The notes: generated from the letters alone by a model not told the origin. A DNA stretch of 64,000 nucleotides from JBPCMN01 sp013695115 (GCA_051002235.1 JBPCMN010000038.1:95029-159028); one strand, 5' to 3'; counted from the stretch's first letter, positions 25,066-34,058 are shown. Translations and numbers: made by a program.

Positions 25066-27168
25066 GTGAAGTCTTTCGCTGCACCCATCCGCACGTTCAT
25101 CGTGATCGTCGTCGTCGGCGGGTTCAGCGTCGGCGCCTGCCTCGCCGCGGTCATCCCCGGGGCCCAGGTCATCGGCGCCGCCCACCACTACACGGGCGAG
25201 ATCAAGACCCTGGGCGAGCTCTCCCAGCGGACGACCGTGTTCGACGCCAACGGAGCGCAAATCGGCGTGCTGGGCACGCAGGACCGCCAGCCGGTGACGT
25301 TCGAGGAGATCCCCAAGCCGATCATCAACGCCGTCATCGCGATCGAGGACCAGACGTTCTGGGAGAACCCCGGCGTCGACGTGAGCGGGGTGTTCCGGGC
25401 CTTCGTCGAGAACGTGACGTCCGGGGAGATCGAGCAGGGCGGTTCGACCATCACCCAGCAGCTGGTGAAGAACCGCGTGCTCGGGGCCGAGCGCGACCTC
25501 GACCGGAAGGTACGCGAGGTGGTGCTCGCGTACCGGCTCAACGATCGGTACACGAAGAAGGAGGTCATCACCCAGTACCTCAACACCGTGTACTTCGGGC
25601 AGGGCTCCTACGGGATCAAGTCGGCGGCGGAACGGTTCTTCGTCAAGCCCGACATGGCCAGCCTCACCGTCGGCGAGGCGGCGCTGCTCGCGGGGGTGAT
25701 CGCCAACCCCGAGGGTGACAACCCGTTCGTCTACCCGGAAAAGGCGATCGAGCGCCGGGCCGAGGTGCTCAAGCGGGAGGTCAAGGAGGGCTACATCACC
25801 CAGGAGCAGGCCGATGCGGCCAACCTCGAACCGCTCCCCACGGTGAAGCCGCCGGCCGAGCTGCGGCCGAGCAACGACTTCGTCGAGGAGGTGCAGGCCC
25901 GGCTGCTGACGGACGAGCGCCTGGGCGCCACCGAGAAGGAGCGTCGCGACGCGGTCCTCCAGGGTGGCTTGACCGTGCACACGACGCTCGACCCGACGAT
26001 GCAGGCCCAGGCCGAGGAGGCGGTCAACGCGATCACGCCGGAGAAGCCCGGGTTCACCGCGTCGCTCGTGGCCATGGACCCGAAGACCGGCCACGTCAAG
26101 GCGATGATGAAGGGGAGCGGGTTCGCCGACAACCAGTTCAACATCATCACCGACGGCATCGGCCGCCAGATGGGGTCGACGTGGAAGGTCATCACCCTGG
26201 CGACGATCCTGGCGAGCAACTACTCCGCCAACGACATTGTCGAGGGCACGTCGCCGTGCCGGGTCAACGGGTACGACGGCGAGACCCGCAATGCCGAGGG
26301 CGGCCGCGGCATTATGACGGTCCGGGCTGCCACCGCCAACTCGGTGAACTGCGCGTTCGTACGCCTGTCGACGAGCGTCGGGCTGCCCAAGGTCATCGAG
26401 ATGGCCCACAAGCTCGGCGTCCGCACCGACGACCCCGACCAGCTGCGCCCGTTCCTCACCCTGACCCTCGGCGTCATCGAGTCGACGGCGCTCGAGATGG
26501 TCACGGTGGACTCGACCCTCGCCAACGGGGGAACGCGCCAGGACCCGGTCTTCGTCTCCAAGGTCCTCAACGCCAAGGGTGAGGTCGTGTTCGACGACAC
26601 CACGCCGGCCGGGGAGCCCGTGCTCGCTCCCGAGGTCGCGGCGTGCGCGGTCGACATCCTCCACGGGCCGCTGTCGGGCGGCGGGACCGCGTCCGGCAAA
26701 GCTCCCTTCGGTCATGACGCCTTCGGCAAGACCGGCACGACCGACGACGAGACCAATGCCGCGTTCCTCGGCGGCACCGCCGGGCTCACGGCCTTCGTCT
26801 GGCACGGCGCGCCCGAGGGCAACGTCCCGGGCGCCGGATTCGGCGGCGAGGTGCCGGCCACGATCTGGAACCGTTTCATGAACAACGCGCTCGCGGGCAC
26901 GCCCGACGAGAGGTTCCCGGCGCCGGGCCCGCAGTGCAATGCGCCCGGCCAGTTCGTGAACCCCGAGGGGGGACGCGTCGACCTCGCCGGTCTTCTCCCG
27001 CCGGAGACGCTGCCGGCCGCGCCGCTGCCGACGACGCCGCCCACGGCGCCGGCGCCGGTACCGACCGCACCGGTGCCGACCGTGCCGACCGTCCCGGTGA
27101 CGACCTCACCACCACCACCACCACCACCACCACCGCCGCCGCCGCCGCCGCCGCCGCCGTTTACCTGA
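25066..27168 (+). CDS. Class A penicillin-binding protein (GT51 plus transpeptidase)
   Basis: The protein has 700 residues and a GTG start. A signal-anchor helix (about 11-30) precedes a GT51 glycosyltransferase: IEDQTFWENPGVD with catalytic Glu94, then GGSTITQQLVKN at 125-136. The transpeptidase has STWK at 371-374, SVN at 426-428 and KTGT at 555-558, all intact. It polymerises and crosslinks peptidoglycan outside the membrane. The C-terminus is a Pro/Thr linker ending in 17 consecutive prolines. A 7-bp inverted repeat (25008-25014 with 25019-25025) lies in the promoter region. The zinc-ribbon gene follows 39 bp later. Confidence 0.95.
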   Translation: MKSFAAPIRTFIVIVVVGGFSVGACLAAVIPGAQVIGAAHHYTGEIKTLGELSQRTTVFDANGAQIGVLGTQDRQPVTFEEIPKPIINAVIAIEDQTFWENPGVDVSGVFRAFVENVTSGEIEQGGSTITQQLVKNRVLGAERDLDRKVREVVLAYRLNDRYTKKEVITQYLNTVYFGQGSYGIKSAAERFFVKPDMASLTVGEAALLAGVIANPEGDNPFVYPEKAIERRAEVLKREVKEGYITQEQADAANLEPLPTVKPPAELRPSNDFVEEVQARLLTDERLGATEKERRDAVLQGGLTVHTTLDPTMQAQAEEAVNAITPEKPGFTASLVAMDPKTGHVKAMMKGSGFADNQFNIITDGIGRQMGSTWKVITLATILASNYSANDIVEGTSPCRVNGYDGETRNAEGGRGIMTVRAATANSVNCAFVRLSTSVGLPKVIEMAHKLGVRTDDPDQLRPFLTLTLGVIESTALEMVTVDSTLANGGTRQDPVFVSKVLNAKGEVVFDDTTPAGEPVLAPEVAACAVDILHGPLSGGGTASGKAPFGHDAFGKTGTTDDETNAAFLGGTAGLTAFVWHGAPEGNVPGAGFGGEVPATIWNRFMNNALAGTPDERFPAPGPQCNAPGQFVNPEGGRVDLAGLLPPETLPAAPLPTTPPTAPAPVPTAPVPTVPTVPVTTSPPPPPPPPPPPPPPPPPFT
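27109..27159 (+). repeat. Trinucleotide repeat (CCA)8(CCG)9
   Basis: There are seventeen proline codons in two uninterrupted blocks at the 3' end of the penicillin-binding protein gene. Such repeats can change length by slippage without shifting the frame, altering the extracellular polyproline tail. Confidence 0.95.
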
Positions 27169-27207
27169 GCGCGGGCGGGTCGCGCCGTTCCCGTTAGGCT
27201 CGATGCC

Positions 27208-27942
27208 GTGGGATCGGAAGTCGGCAGCGAGGTGACGCTCGACACGCTGCTCGACCTCCAGGAGCACGACACCACCATCGACCGGCTCCGCCACCGCCGC
27301 GAGACGCTGGAGGAGCGCGCCGCACTCGAGGCCGCCCAGGGTCGCCTTGGCGACGTGCAGGTCAGGCTGGCCGAGATGCGCGCCCGGCGCGACGAGGCGG
27401 CCCAGGAGGAACAGCGCTTCGACGACGAGGCGCAGTCGCTCGAGGCCAAGGCGGCCGAGGTCGAGCGCAAGATGTACTCGGGCGAGGTCGCGTCACCCCG
27501 CGAGCTCCAGGCGATGCAGGCCGACGTCGAGCAACTGCGCCGCCACCGCCGCGGCCTCGAAGAACGCGAGCTCGCGGTCATGGAGCGGCGCGACGCGCTC
27601 AACGCCGAGGTCGCCAAGCTCGACGGGGAGGCGGCGACGCTGGAGGCCGAGGCGCAGCAGCTGCGTGACGCCCTCGCCCGCGAGGAGTCGAGCATCGACG
27701 CCGAGCTCGGCAGCGAGACCGCGGCCCGCGACGAGCTCGCGGCCAAGATCAGCTCCGAGCTGCTCGAGGAGTACGAGCGCTGTCGCAGCCGCGCCCGCGG
27801 GGTGGGGGTGGCCCGGCTCGTGGGTGGCATGTGCCAGGGCTGCCACCTCTCGATCCCCGCCACCGAGGCGGAGCGGATCCGCAAGGGCCCCCCGGGCACG
27901 GTCGCCCACTGCGACAACTGCGGCTGCATCCTGGTCCCGTGA
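27208..27942 (+). CDS. Coiled-coil zinc-ribbon protein (Rv2229c-like)
   Basis: The protein has 244 residues. A long Glu/Arg/Ala-rich coiled coil spans about residues 15-180, with the conserved KMYSGEVASPRELQAMQADV turn. A C4 zinc ribbon follows: MCQGCHLSIP and HCDNCGCILVP. This is the Rv2229c-like family, often described as a putative nucleic-acid-binding protein and commonly adjacent to an RNase H gene, as here. Its stop overlaps the RNase H start (GTGA). The exact function is unknown. Confidence 0.92.
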   Translation: MGSEVGSEVTLDTLLDLQEHDTTIDRLRHRRETLEERAALEAAQGRLGDVQVRLAEMRARRDEAAQEEQRFDDEAQSLEAKAAEVERKMYSGEVASPRELQAMQADVEQLRRHRRGLEERELAVMERRDALNAEVAKLDGEAATLEAEAQQLRDALAREESSIDAELGSETAARDELAAKISSELLEEYERCRSRARGVGVARLVGGMCQGCHLSIPATEAERIRKGPPGTVAHCDNCGCILVP

Positions 27943-28358
27943 GCACGCGCGACCGCGTGGTTGTGTACTGCGACGGTGGCGCGCGGGGGAACCCGGGGCC
28001 GGCGGCGATCGGTGCCGTCGTCCTCGACCCCACCACTGATCCGCCGACCGAGCTAGCCACCGTGAGCGAGCGCATCGGCACCGCGACCAACAACGTCGCC
28101 GAGTACCAGGCGGTGATTGCGGGGCTCGAGGCCGCCCGCGAGCTCGGGGCCCGCCGGGTCTTGCTGCGGGCCGACTCCCAGCTCGTCGTGCGCCAGCTCG
28201 AGGGCAAGTACCGGGTCAAGCAGGCGCACCTGCGGCCGCTGTACGAGGAGGCTCGGGCGTTGCTCGGCGACTTCGACGAGGTCGATCTCGCGCACGTACG
28301 CCGCGACGACAACGTCGTGGCCGACGCGCTCGTCAACGCCGCGCTCGACGGTGTCTGA
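27939..28358 (+). CDS. Ribonuclease HI family protein
   Basis: The protein has 139 residues from the GTG overlapping the previous stop. RNase H fold motifs: VYCDGGARGNPGPAAIGAVV (first Asp), TNNVAEYQAVIAGL (Glu), LLRADSQLVVRQLEGKYRVK (Asp) and VRRDDNVVADALVN (last Asp). It degrades RNA in RNA-DNA hybrids. In Mycobacterium the same domain is fused to a CobC-like phosphatase (Rv2228c); here it is free-standing and the phosphatase is encoded two genes downstream. Confidence 0.93.
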   Translation: MSTRDRVVVYCDGGARGNPGPAAIGAVVLDPTTDPPTELATVSERIGTATNNVAEYQAVIAGLEAARELGARRVLLRADSQLVVRQLEGKYRVKQAHLRPLYEEARALLGDFDEVDLAHVRRDDNVVADALVNAALDGV

Positions 28359-28361
28359 GCC

Positions 28362-28832
28362 GTGCTGCTCTGGTACGCCGGGCTCTCCGTCCTCCTCGTC
28401 CACTATGTCTTCCGCAGCGGCGGTGTCGACTATCGGCTCATCGCGCTCGGGTCACTCCTTCCGCTCGCCCTCGACCTGCCGCTGCGGCGTTTGGCCTACG
28501 GACACACGCTCGCGGCCGGCGTGGCACTCATGTTCGTGGTGATGGTCGGGACCATCGGCCGGCCGCGCCTCCTGCGCCGTCGGCTCATCTGCATCCCGAT
28601 CGGGTTTCTCTGCGGGCTCGTGCTGTCGGGCGCCTGGACCGACGCCGGTGTGTTCTGGTGGCCCTTCAACGGCGCCCTCCCGCACGAGCCGTTGCTGCCG
28701 CCGGCCCCGATCGTGGCGCTGGAAGAGCTGGTCGGACTGGGCGCGTGCGCGTGGATCGTCGCGGAATTCGGGCTCACGGACCCGGTACCGCGTCTCGCGT
28801 TCCTGCGCAGCGGTCGGCTGCGGGTGAAGTGA
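28362..28832 (+). CDS. Membrane protein resembling metal-dependent hydrolases (DUF457-like)
   Basis: The protein has 156 residues and a GTG start 3 bp after RNase H. It has four to five hydrophobic segments. Polar residues in membrane-adjacent turns (LPLALDLPLRRLAYGHTL and WTDAGVFWWPFNGALP) resemble the D/H pattern of YdjM/DUF457 membrane-bound hydrolase-like proteins. It is unusual for this family to sit inside an RNase H/phosphatase cluster. Identification is by motif resemblance only; a catalytic role is unproven. Confidence 0.75.
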   Translation: MLLWYAGLSVLLVHYVFRSGGVDYRLIALGSLLPLALDLPLRRLAYGHTLAAGVALMFVVMVGTIGRPRLLRRRLICIPIGFLCGLVLSGAWTDAGVFWWPFNGALPHEPLLPPAPIVALEELVGLGACAWIVAEFGLTDPVPRLAFLRSGRLRVK

Positions 28833-28835
28833 GCG

Positions 28836-29411
28836 GTGATCGTCTTCGTGCGCCACGGCGAGACGACCCCGAACCGTCAGGGCCTGCTACTCGGGCGGGC
28901 CGACCCCGCGCTGACCGACCGCGGCCGGCGCCAGGCCGACGAGCTGGCCGAGTGGATCGGCGCGTGGGAGCCGGTCGCCGTGCTCGCCAGTCCGCTGGCG
29001 CGGGCGCGCGAAACCGCCGCGCCGATCGCCGCCGCCGTCGGCTGCGACGTGGAGATCGACGACCGGCTGATCGAGATCGACTACGGGGAATGGGAAGCGC
29101 GGCCGTTCGCCGAGCTGCCGCCGGACGTGGTGGCGCGCTGGCGTGACGACGCCGACTTCGCCCCGCCCGGCGGCGAGAGCTTGCGGGTGGTGGGCAAGCG
29201 CGTCGCTGCCTTCTGCGAGGAACGGCTGGACCAGCGGGTCACGGTGGCGGTGAGCCACGTGTCACCGATCAAGGCGGCGGTGACGTGGGGGCTGGGAGTG
29301 GGCGACGAGCTCGCATGGCGCATGCGTCTCGACGTCGCCTCGGTGACGAGGATCGGGCCCGGCCCCGCCCTCCTCTCCTTCAACGAGTCCCGGGGCTCAC
29401 TCCACCCGTAG
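28836..29411 (+). CDS. Histidine phosphatase family protein
   Basis: The protein has 191 residues and a GTG start 3 bp after the membrane protein gene. The phosphohistidine motif VRHGETTPN is at residues 4-12, with LASPLARARETA, IEIDYGEWEARPF and the second His in VAVSHVSPIKAAV. This is the cobC/PGAM branch of the superfamily and is homologous to the C-terminal half of mycobacterial Rv2228c. Substrates could be alpha-ribazole phosphate, phosphoglycerate or phospho-sugars. It ends convergently with bioB (15-bp overlap). Confidence 0.92.
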   Translation: MIVFVRHGETTPNRQGLLLGRADPALTDRGRRQADELAEWIGAWEPVAVLASPLARARETAAPIAAAVGCDVEIDDRLIEIDYGEWEARPFAELPPDVVARWRDDADFAPPGGESLRVVGKRVAAFCEERLDQRVTVAVSHVSPIKAAVTWGLGVGDELAWRMRLDVASVTRIGPGPALLSFNESRGSLHP

Positions 29412-30458
29412 CGGGATCGTCTGAGGGCGCGCCGGGCGCGCGTGGGCGCCGGCGCCGTCGACGACGAAGCGGCCCTCGCCGGGCCCGGTGGCCACCGGCA
29501 TGCCCAGGGCGTCAAGCAGGGCGTGGTCGTCTTCGGGCGACCGCCCGATCGTCGTCAGGTAGTTGCCGACGATCAACGCGTTGGCGCCCGCCAGCAGCCC
29601 CATGGCCTGGAGCTCACCCAGCACGCGCTCGCGACCACCGGCGAGACGGATCCACGTCTTCGGCAATACCAGCCGGAACAGCGCGATCGCCTGGAGCGCC
29701 TCCCTTGGCGAGAGCAGCTCCCGGTCATCGAGCGGGGTGCCGGGGCGCGGGTCGAGCAGGTTGATCGGCACCTCGCACGGCTCGAGCGCGGCGAGCTCGA
29801 AAGCGAAGTCGATGCGCTGCTCGAGCGACTCGCCCATGCCCAGGATCCCGCCGCAGCAGAGCTCCATGCCTGCGTCGACCGCCCGCCGCGCCGTCTCGAC
29901 CCGGTCGTCCCACGTGTGCGTCGTGCAGATCGACGGGAACACCTCTCGACACGTCTCCAGGTTGTGGTTGTAGCGGCGGACGCCGGCAGCCGCGAGCCGG
30001 GCCGCCTGCTCGTCGGTCAGTAGGCCGAGCGAACACGCCACCTCGAGCCCGGTCTCCTCGTGGACGGCATCGACCGCATCGAGCACCTTCGCCAGCAGGC
30101 GCTCCTCGGGGCCGCGCACCGCGACGACGATGCAGAACTGCGTGGCACCGGCGGCGCGCGTCGCCCGGGCGGCTTCGACGACCTCGTCGAGGTCGAGGAA
30201 GGCGTAGACGTCGACCCCGGTCTCGAACCGGGCCGACTGGGAGCAGAAGGCGCAGTCCTCGGGGCATGCGCCCGACTTGGCGTTGATCAGGCTCTCGAGC
30301 TCGACCTCGGGGCCGCAATAGGCGAGCCGGACCCGGTGCGCCAGCGCGACCAGGTCGGGCAGCTCGTCGAGGGGGAGCGCGGCCACCGCCGTCACTTCGT
30401 CGCGCGTCAGCGGGCGGCGCTCCTCGAGCAGCGCCCGCTCGGCGGTAGCCAGCGGCAT
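29397..30458 (-). CDS. bioB: Biotin synthase
   Basis: The protein has 353 residues. The ATG at 30458 shares a base with the stop of the upstream cyclase gene. The radical SAM cluster motif is GACPEDCAFCSQS (CX3CX2C). Family blocks include RYNHNLETCREVFPSICTTH, GGILGMGESLEQRIDFAFEL and NLLDPRPGTPL. The enzyme inserts sulfur into dethiobiotin using a sacrificial [2Fe-2S] cluster. The other bio genes are not here; instead bioB is last in a unit with a cyclase, a DUF488 protein and a kinase-like protein. Confidence 0.96.
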   Translation of the reverse strand: MPLATAERALLEERRPLTRDEVTAVAALPLDELPDLVALAHRVRLAYCGPEVELESLINAKSGACPEDCAFCSQSARFETGVDVYAFLDLDEVVEAARATRAAGATQFCIVVAVRGPEERLLAKVLDAVDAVHEETGLEVACSLGLLTDEQAARLAAAGVRRYNHNLETCREVFPSICTTHTWDDRVETARRAVDAGMELCCGGILGMGESLEQRIDFAFELAALEPCEVPINLLDPRPGTPLDDRELLSPREALQAIALFRLVLPKTWIRLAGGRERVLGELQAMGLLAGANALIVGNYLTTIGRSPEDDHALLDALGMPVATGPGEGRFVVDGAGAHARPARPQTIPLRVE

Positions 30459-31384
30459 CAGTTCGTCCCCTTCGCGTCGTCGGCATCCCAGCGCACAGAA
30501 AGAAGGTGGCGAGGCTGGGGCACGCCCTTGAGCTCGCGCAGGCCCTTGTCCTCGAGCCGGAGCTTGCCGCCGAGATAGTCGGCCACCGGCTCGGTGACCA
30601 GCACTTCGCCCGGCTCGGCTTCGCCGGTCACCCGGGCGGCGAGGTTGACGACCCGACCGATCAGGTCGCCGTCGTCCTCCACCGCTTCGCCGGCGTGGAT
30701 GCCGATGCGCACCTGGAGGTCGAGGTCGGACTGCTCCTGCACGCCGTCCAACTCCCGTTGGATGTCGACGCCGCACAGCACCGCTTCGGCGGGGCTCGGG
30801 AACTTGCCGAGGAAGCCGTCGCCCTGGGTGCCGACCTCCTCGCCGCCCCGCGCCGCGAACGCCGCCCGTACCAGGGTGCGGTAGCGGGAGATCACCTTGG
30901 TCCACTCGTCGTCGCCGATCTGCTCGGCGTGGGTCACGGAGTCGGCGATGTCGGTGAACATCACCGACACCCAGCGGCGGGAGGGGGTGGCCGGCGCCTT
31001 GCGCTTGTCGGCGAGCGACTGCAAGGCCTGGGCCGACCGGGCCATGATCTCCTCGCCGACCTGCGCCGCGATCTTCGCCGCGTCGGGTCTCGGCCGCCTC
31101 GCACGGTGGCGTTCGCGTGCCTTCCGCCGCCGTCGTCTCATCGAACCGGGAATTCCCACGATCGTCGCCGCCAGGTGGATCACGACCGCGACCCCCCAGG
31201 CGAGGATGACCCAGATGGGCCAGAACCCGAGCTCCCGTGCCCGGTCGGGCTCACGGGCGATGTCCGACACCTCGGCGAACGACCCGCTCGTGAACGCCCA
31301 GAGGCACACGAGGAAGCCGCAGACGGCAACGTACGTCACCAGGTGGATCACGAAGCCGCCCACGGGCCCACCCTGGTTGCTCAT
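30458..31384 (-). CDS. Membrane class III adenylate/guanylate cyclase
   Basis: The protein has 308 residues. Two transmembrane helices (about 11-31 and 53-76) form a 2TM-type module, followed by an Arg-rich linker and a cyclase homology domain. Catalytic features: SVMFTDIADSVTHAEQIG (first metal Asp), GTQGDGFLGKF (second metal Asp) and LIGRVVNLAARVTGEAEPGE (the Asn and Arg stabilising the transition state). It appears to be a complete homodimeric cyclase. The nucleotide made (cAMP or cGMP) cannot be told. It is 21 bp downstream of DUF488 and touches bioB. Confidence 0.92.
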   Translation of the reverse strand: MSNQGGPVGGFVIHLVTYVAVCGFLVCLWAFTSGSFAEVSDIAREPDRARELGFWPIWVILAWGVAVVIHLAATIVGIPGSMRRRRRKARERHRARRPRPDAAKIAAQVGEEIMARSAQALQSLADKRKAPATPSRRWVSVMFTDIADSVTHAEQIGDDEWTKVISRYRTLVRAAFAARGGEEVGTQGDGFLGKFPSPAEAVLCGVDIQRELDGVQEQSDLDLQVRIGIHAGEAVEDDGDLIGRVVNLAARVTGEAEPGEVLVTEPVADYLGGKLRLEDKGLRELKGVPQPRHLLSVRWDADDAKGTN

Positions 31385-31405
31385 CCCGCGCGGGAGCGTA
31401 GAGCG

Positions 31406-31966
31406 TTAGGCCTGCTCGGTGCCCCGTCCGATGTGGGGGAGCCGCTGGTCGCCACGGTCGTAGACGAGGCGCGCGCCCTCGACCCGGGCCTCGGGCATCG
31501 GCGGGTGGTCGCGCAGCTTGCCGTCGTGCATGAGATGGAGGACGCGCTGGTTCCGGAGGAGCACGGTGGCGTCGGCCACGAGCCGGCGGTGGCAACGCCA
31601 CCAGAGGCTCTCGGCGCACATCACTGCGGTCGGTCGCGCCGCCGCCTCGGCGAGCATCGCGTTGAGGGCGGCGCCAAACTCGGGCGTCTCCATGTGCTCG
31701 GCGTAGCCCCGAAACGCCGGGACTTTGAGGGCGGTGTGAGACGAGTCGGGTCGCGGCGCTCGCCGCCCGCCGAGCGCCGGCTCCCATTCGTAGGTGAGCC
31801 CGTGCTCGGGGAGCCACTGCTCCATTGCCGCCCGGCCGAAGTGCGGGTGGCGTCGGCTTCCCGGGTGGGTGCGGATGTCGACAACGAGGGCGATGCCGGC
31901 GTCACGCAGGATCTGGGCGAGGTCGTCCGCCGCCAACGTGCCGTGGCCGACGGTGTGCAGCGTCAC
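31406..31966 (-). CDS. DUF488 family protein
   Basis: The protein has 186 residues. It begins with TVGHGTLAADDLAQILRDAG and has VVDIRTHPGSRRHPHFG and VMCAESLWWRCHRRLVAD, the Cys-containing C-terminal signature of DUF488. The conserved Cys, His and Arg cluster suggests an enzyme or nucleic-acid-related role, but the family has no firm function. It overlaps the upstream phosphotransferase by 4 bp. Confidence 0.92.
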   Translation of the reverse strand: MTLHTVGHGTLAADDLAQILRDAGIALVVDIRTHPGSRRHPHFGRAAMEQWLPEHGLTYEWEPALGGRRAPRPDSSHTALKVPAFRGYAEHMETPEFGAALNAMLAEAAARPTAVMCAESLWWRCHRRLVADATVLLRNQRVLHLMHDGKLRDHPPMPEARVEGARLVYDRGDQRLPHIGRGTEQA

Positions 31967-32649
31967 CGACGGGTGGTGGCGGCCAGGCGACGGATCGCCC
32001 GCTGCTCGGCCTCGCTCATGTTGCGGTCCGCCAGCTTGTAGGCGGCGGCGGCGTCGAGATGGGCCATCACGTCCTTGCGCACGAACCGGGCCAGGAACGG
32101 TCGGGCGAACAGCGAACGTCCGACCTTCGCCATGAGCTTTTGGAACACCCCCTCGTCGGGGGTACCTGCCATGAGGAGGACGTAGGTGAGGGCGACGTCG
32201 GCGTTGCCGTCACCGCGGGCGGCGTTGGACCAGTCGATGACGACCGGCCCGTCAGGTCCCATGATCACGTTGAGCGGGTGGAGGTCGAGGTGCACGATCA
32301 CCGCGCCGTCGCCCAGTGGGGCCTCGAGCTCCTCGGGTGCGGGGATGTCGTGGAGACGGTGGTGCAGCGACGCGAGTGTGCGCGCGTACTTGCGAAGCCG
32401 CCAGGGGTGGCTGGTCATCTCCTCGAGCATCGTGGGCCCGTCCACCCGGTCCATCACCAGGTCGGTCTGCGTGACCTCGTGCACGCGGGGGACGGGGTAG
32501 TCGTTGGCCCGCGCCCGCTCCATGATGTCCGCCTCGACCTGCATGCTCCGGTACGGGATCGTGCGGTAGCGGCGCAGCACCCGGGTCGCGTCGAGTTCGT
32601 ACACGTCGCAGGCTCGACCACGAGCGAGGAGCTGACCGGGTTCCGTCAC
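31963..32649 (-). CDS. APH-like phosphotransferase
   Basis: The protein has 228 residues. It has a compact aminoglycoside-phosphotransferase/choline kinase fold: a short N-lobe (LLARGRACDVYELDATRVLR), the catalytic loop VHLDLHPLNVIMG (HxDxxxxN) and the metal-binding VIDWSNAARGD (D-W). Small-molecule or protein substrates are possible; resistance is not implied. It is the first gene of the minus-strand unit leading to bioB, and divergent from the amine oxidase over 56 bp. Confidence 0.88.
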   Translation of the reverse strand: MTEPGQLLARGRACDVYELDATRVLRRYRTIPYRSMQVEADIMERARANDYPVPRVHEVTQTDLVMDRVDGPTMLEEMTSHPWRLRKYARTLASLHHRLHDIPAPEELEAPLGDGAVIVHLDLHPLNVIMGPDGPVVIDWSNAARGDGNADVALTYVLLMAGTPDEGVFQKLMAKVGRSLFARPFLARFVRKDVMAHLDAAAAYKLADRNMSEAEQRAIRRLAATTRR

Positions 32650-32705
32650 CAGCAGTTCCCGCCCGCCACCGGCACCATGCGGGCAGGTTACGTACCCTGG
32701 GACCC

Positions 32706-34058
32706 GTGCCCGAGCGGATCGAGGTCGACACCGTCATCGTCGGCGCGGGCTTGGCGGGGCTCACCGCCGCCCGCGACCTGGTCGCCGCCGGGAGAGACGT
32801 GGTGGTGCTCGAGGCGCGCGACCGGGTCGGCGGGCGGACGCTCAACCACGCCCTGTCCGACGGCACGGTCGTCGAGGTCGGGGGGCAGTGGATCGGCCCC
32901 ACCCAGCTGCGCATGGCGAAGCTCGTCGCCGACCTCGGCCTCGAGACGTTCCCCACCTACGGTCAGGGCGAGCACGTTCTGCGGTTCGGCACCAGCCTCG
33001 CCCGCTACCGCGGCGCGATCCCCCGGATCTCGCCCGTCGTTCTCGCCGACATGGGGCAGGCCCAGGCCCGCTTCGATCGCCTCGCCCAGCGCGTCCCGCT
33101 CGAGGCGCCGTGGGCCGCGGACCGGGCCGAAGCCTGGGACTCCCAGACCTTCGCCACCTGGATCCGGCGCAACGTGCGCACCGCCAAGGGCCGCGCCCTC
33201 TTCGACCTGTTCGCGGAGGGGGTGTTCGCGGCCGAGCCCGGCGATTTCTCGCTGCTCCACGCGCTCTTCTACACACATTCGGGTGGCGGGATCGACATGC
33301 TCGCCGGTACCCGCGGCGGCGCGCAGCAGGACCGCTTCGTCGGCGGCTCGCAGCTGGTCGCCCTCGGGCTCGCCGAGCAGCTCGGCGATCGAGTCCGGCT
33401 CGGCGCGCCCGTCCGCCGCATCGACCACCGCGATGCCGGCGTCACGGTCCTGGCCGACGGCATCCTCGCCACCGGTCGCGATGTCGTGGTCGCGGTGCCG
33501 CCGACGCTCGCCGCCCGCATGCTCTACGAACCCGCGCTCCCCGGGTACCGCGACCAGCTGACCCAGCGCGTCCCCGCCGGATCCGTCATCAAATGCAACG
33601 TCGTGTACGACGCGCCGTTTTGGCGCGACGACGGCCTCACCGGCCAGGCCACCGGCGACCGCGGCCCGGTCAAGGTCACCTTCGACAACTCGCCGCCGTC
33701 CGGAACGCCCGGCGTTCTGCTCGGCTTCCTCGAGGGCGAGCACGCCCGCCGCCTGAACCGGTTCGCGCCGGCCGAGCGCCGGGAGGCGGTGATCGGCTCG
33801 CTGGTCGACTACTTCGGTCCCCAGGCCCGGAGCCCGATCGAGTACGTCGAGCTCGACTGGTCGGAGGAGGAGTGGACCCGCGGCTGCTACGGGGCCCACT
33901 TCCCGACCGGGGTGTGGACGCAGTACGGCCCCGCGCTGCGGGCCTCGATCGGCCACATCCACTGGGCCGGCGCCGAGACCGCCACCGTGTGGAACGGCTA
34001 CATGGACGGCGCGGTGCAGTCGGGGGAGCGGGCCGCCGCCGAGATCCTGAACCCCTGA
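32706..34058 (+). CDS. Flavin monoamine oxidase family protein
   Basis: The protein has 450 residues. The N-terminal FAD-binding motif is VIVGAGLAGLTAARDLVAAG followed by VLEARDRVGGRT, and the C-terminal FAD contact is IHWAGAETATVWNGYMDGAV. The middle region DMLAGTRGGAQQDRFVGGSQ matches monoamine/putrescine oxidases. It should oxidise a primary or secondary amine, producing H2O2. It shows no secretion signal. A broken gene lies antisense just downstream. Confidence 0.93.
   Translation: MPERIEVDTVIVGAGLAGLTAARDLVAAGRDVVVLEARDRVGGRTLNHALSDGTVVEVGGQWIGPTQLRMAKLVADLGLETFPTYGQGEHVLRFGTSLARYRGAIPRISPVVLADMGQAQARFDRLAQRVPLEAPWAADRAEAWDSQTFATWIRRNVRTAKGRALFDLFAEGVFAAEPGDFSLLHALFYTHSGGGIDMLAGTRGGAQQDRFVGGSQLVALGLAEQLGDRVRLGAPVRRIDHRDAGVTVLADGILATGRDVVVAVPPTLAARMLYEPALPGYRDQLTQRVPAGSVIKCNVVYDAPFWRDDGLTGQATGDRGPVKVTFDNSPPSGTPGVLLGFLEGEHARRLNRFAPAERREAVIGSLVDYFGPQARSPIEYVELDWSEEEWTRGCYGAHFPTGVWTQYGPALRASIGHIHWAGAETATVWNGYMDGAVQSGERAAAEILNP

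Noticed and set aside
25042..26805. 587-codon open frame on the minus strand
   Set aside because: It is antisense to the penicillin-binding protein gene with all its motifs intact; the long frame comes from the high GC third positions.
31963..32649. Aminoglycoside resistance phosphotransferase
   Set aside because: Only the general kinase fold motifs are present; nothing indicates an antibiotic substrate.
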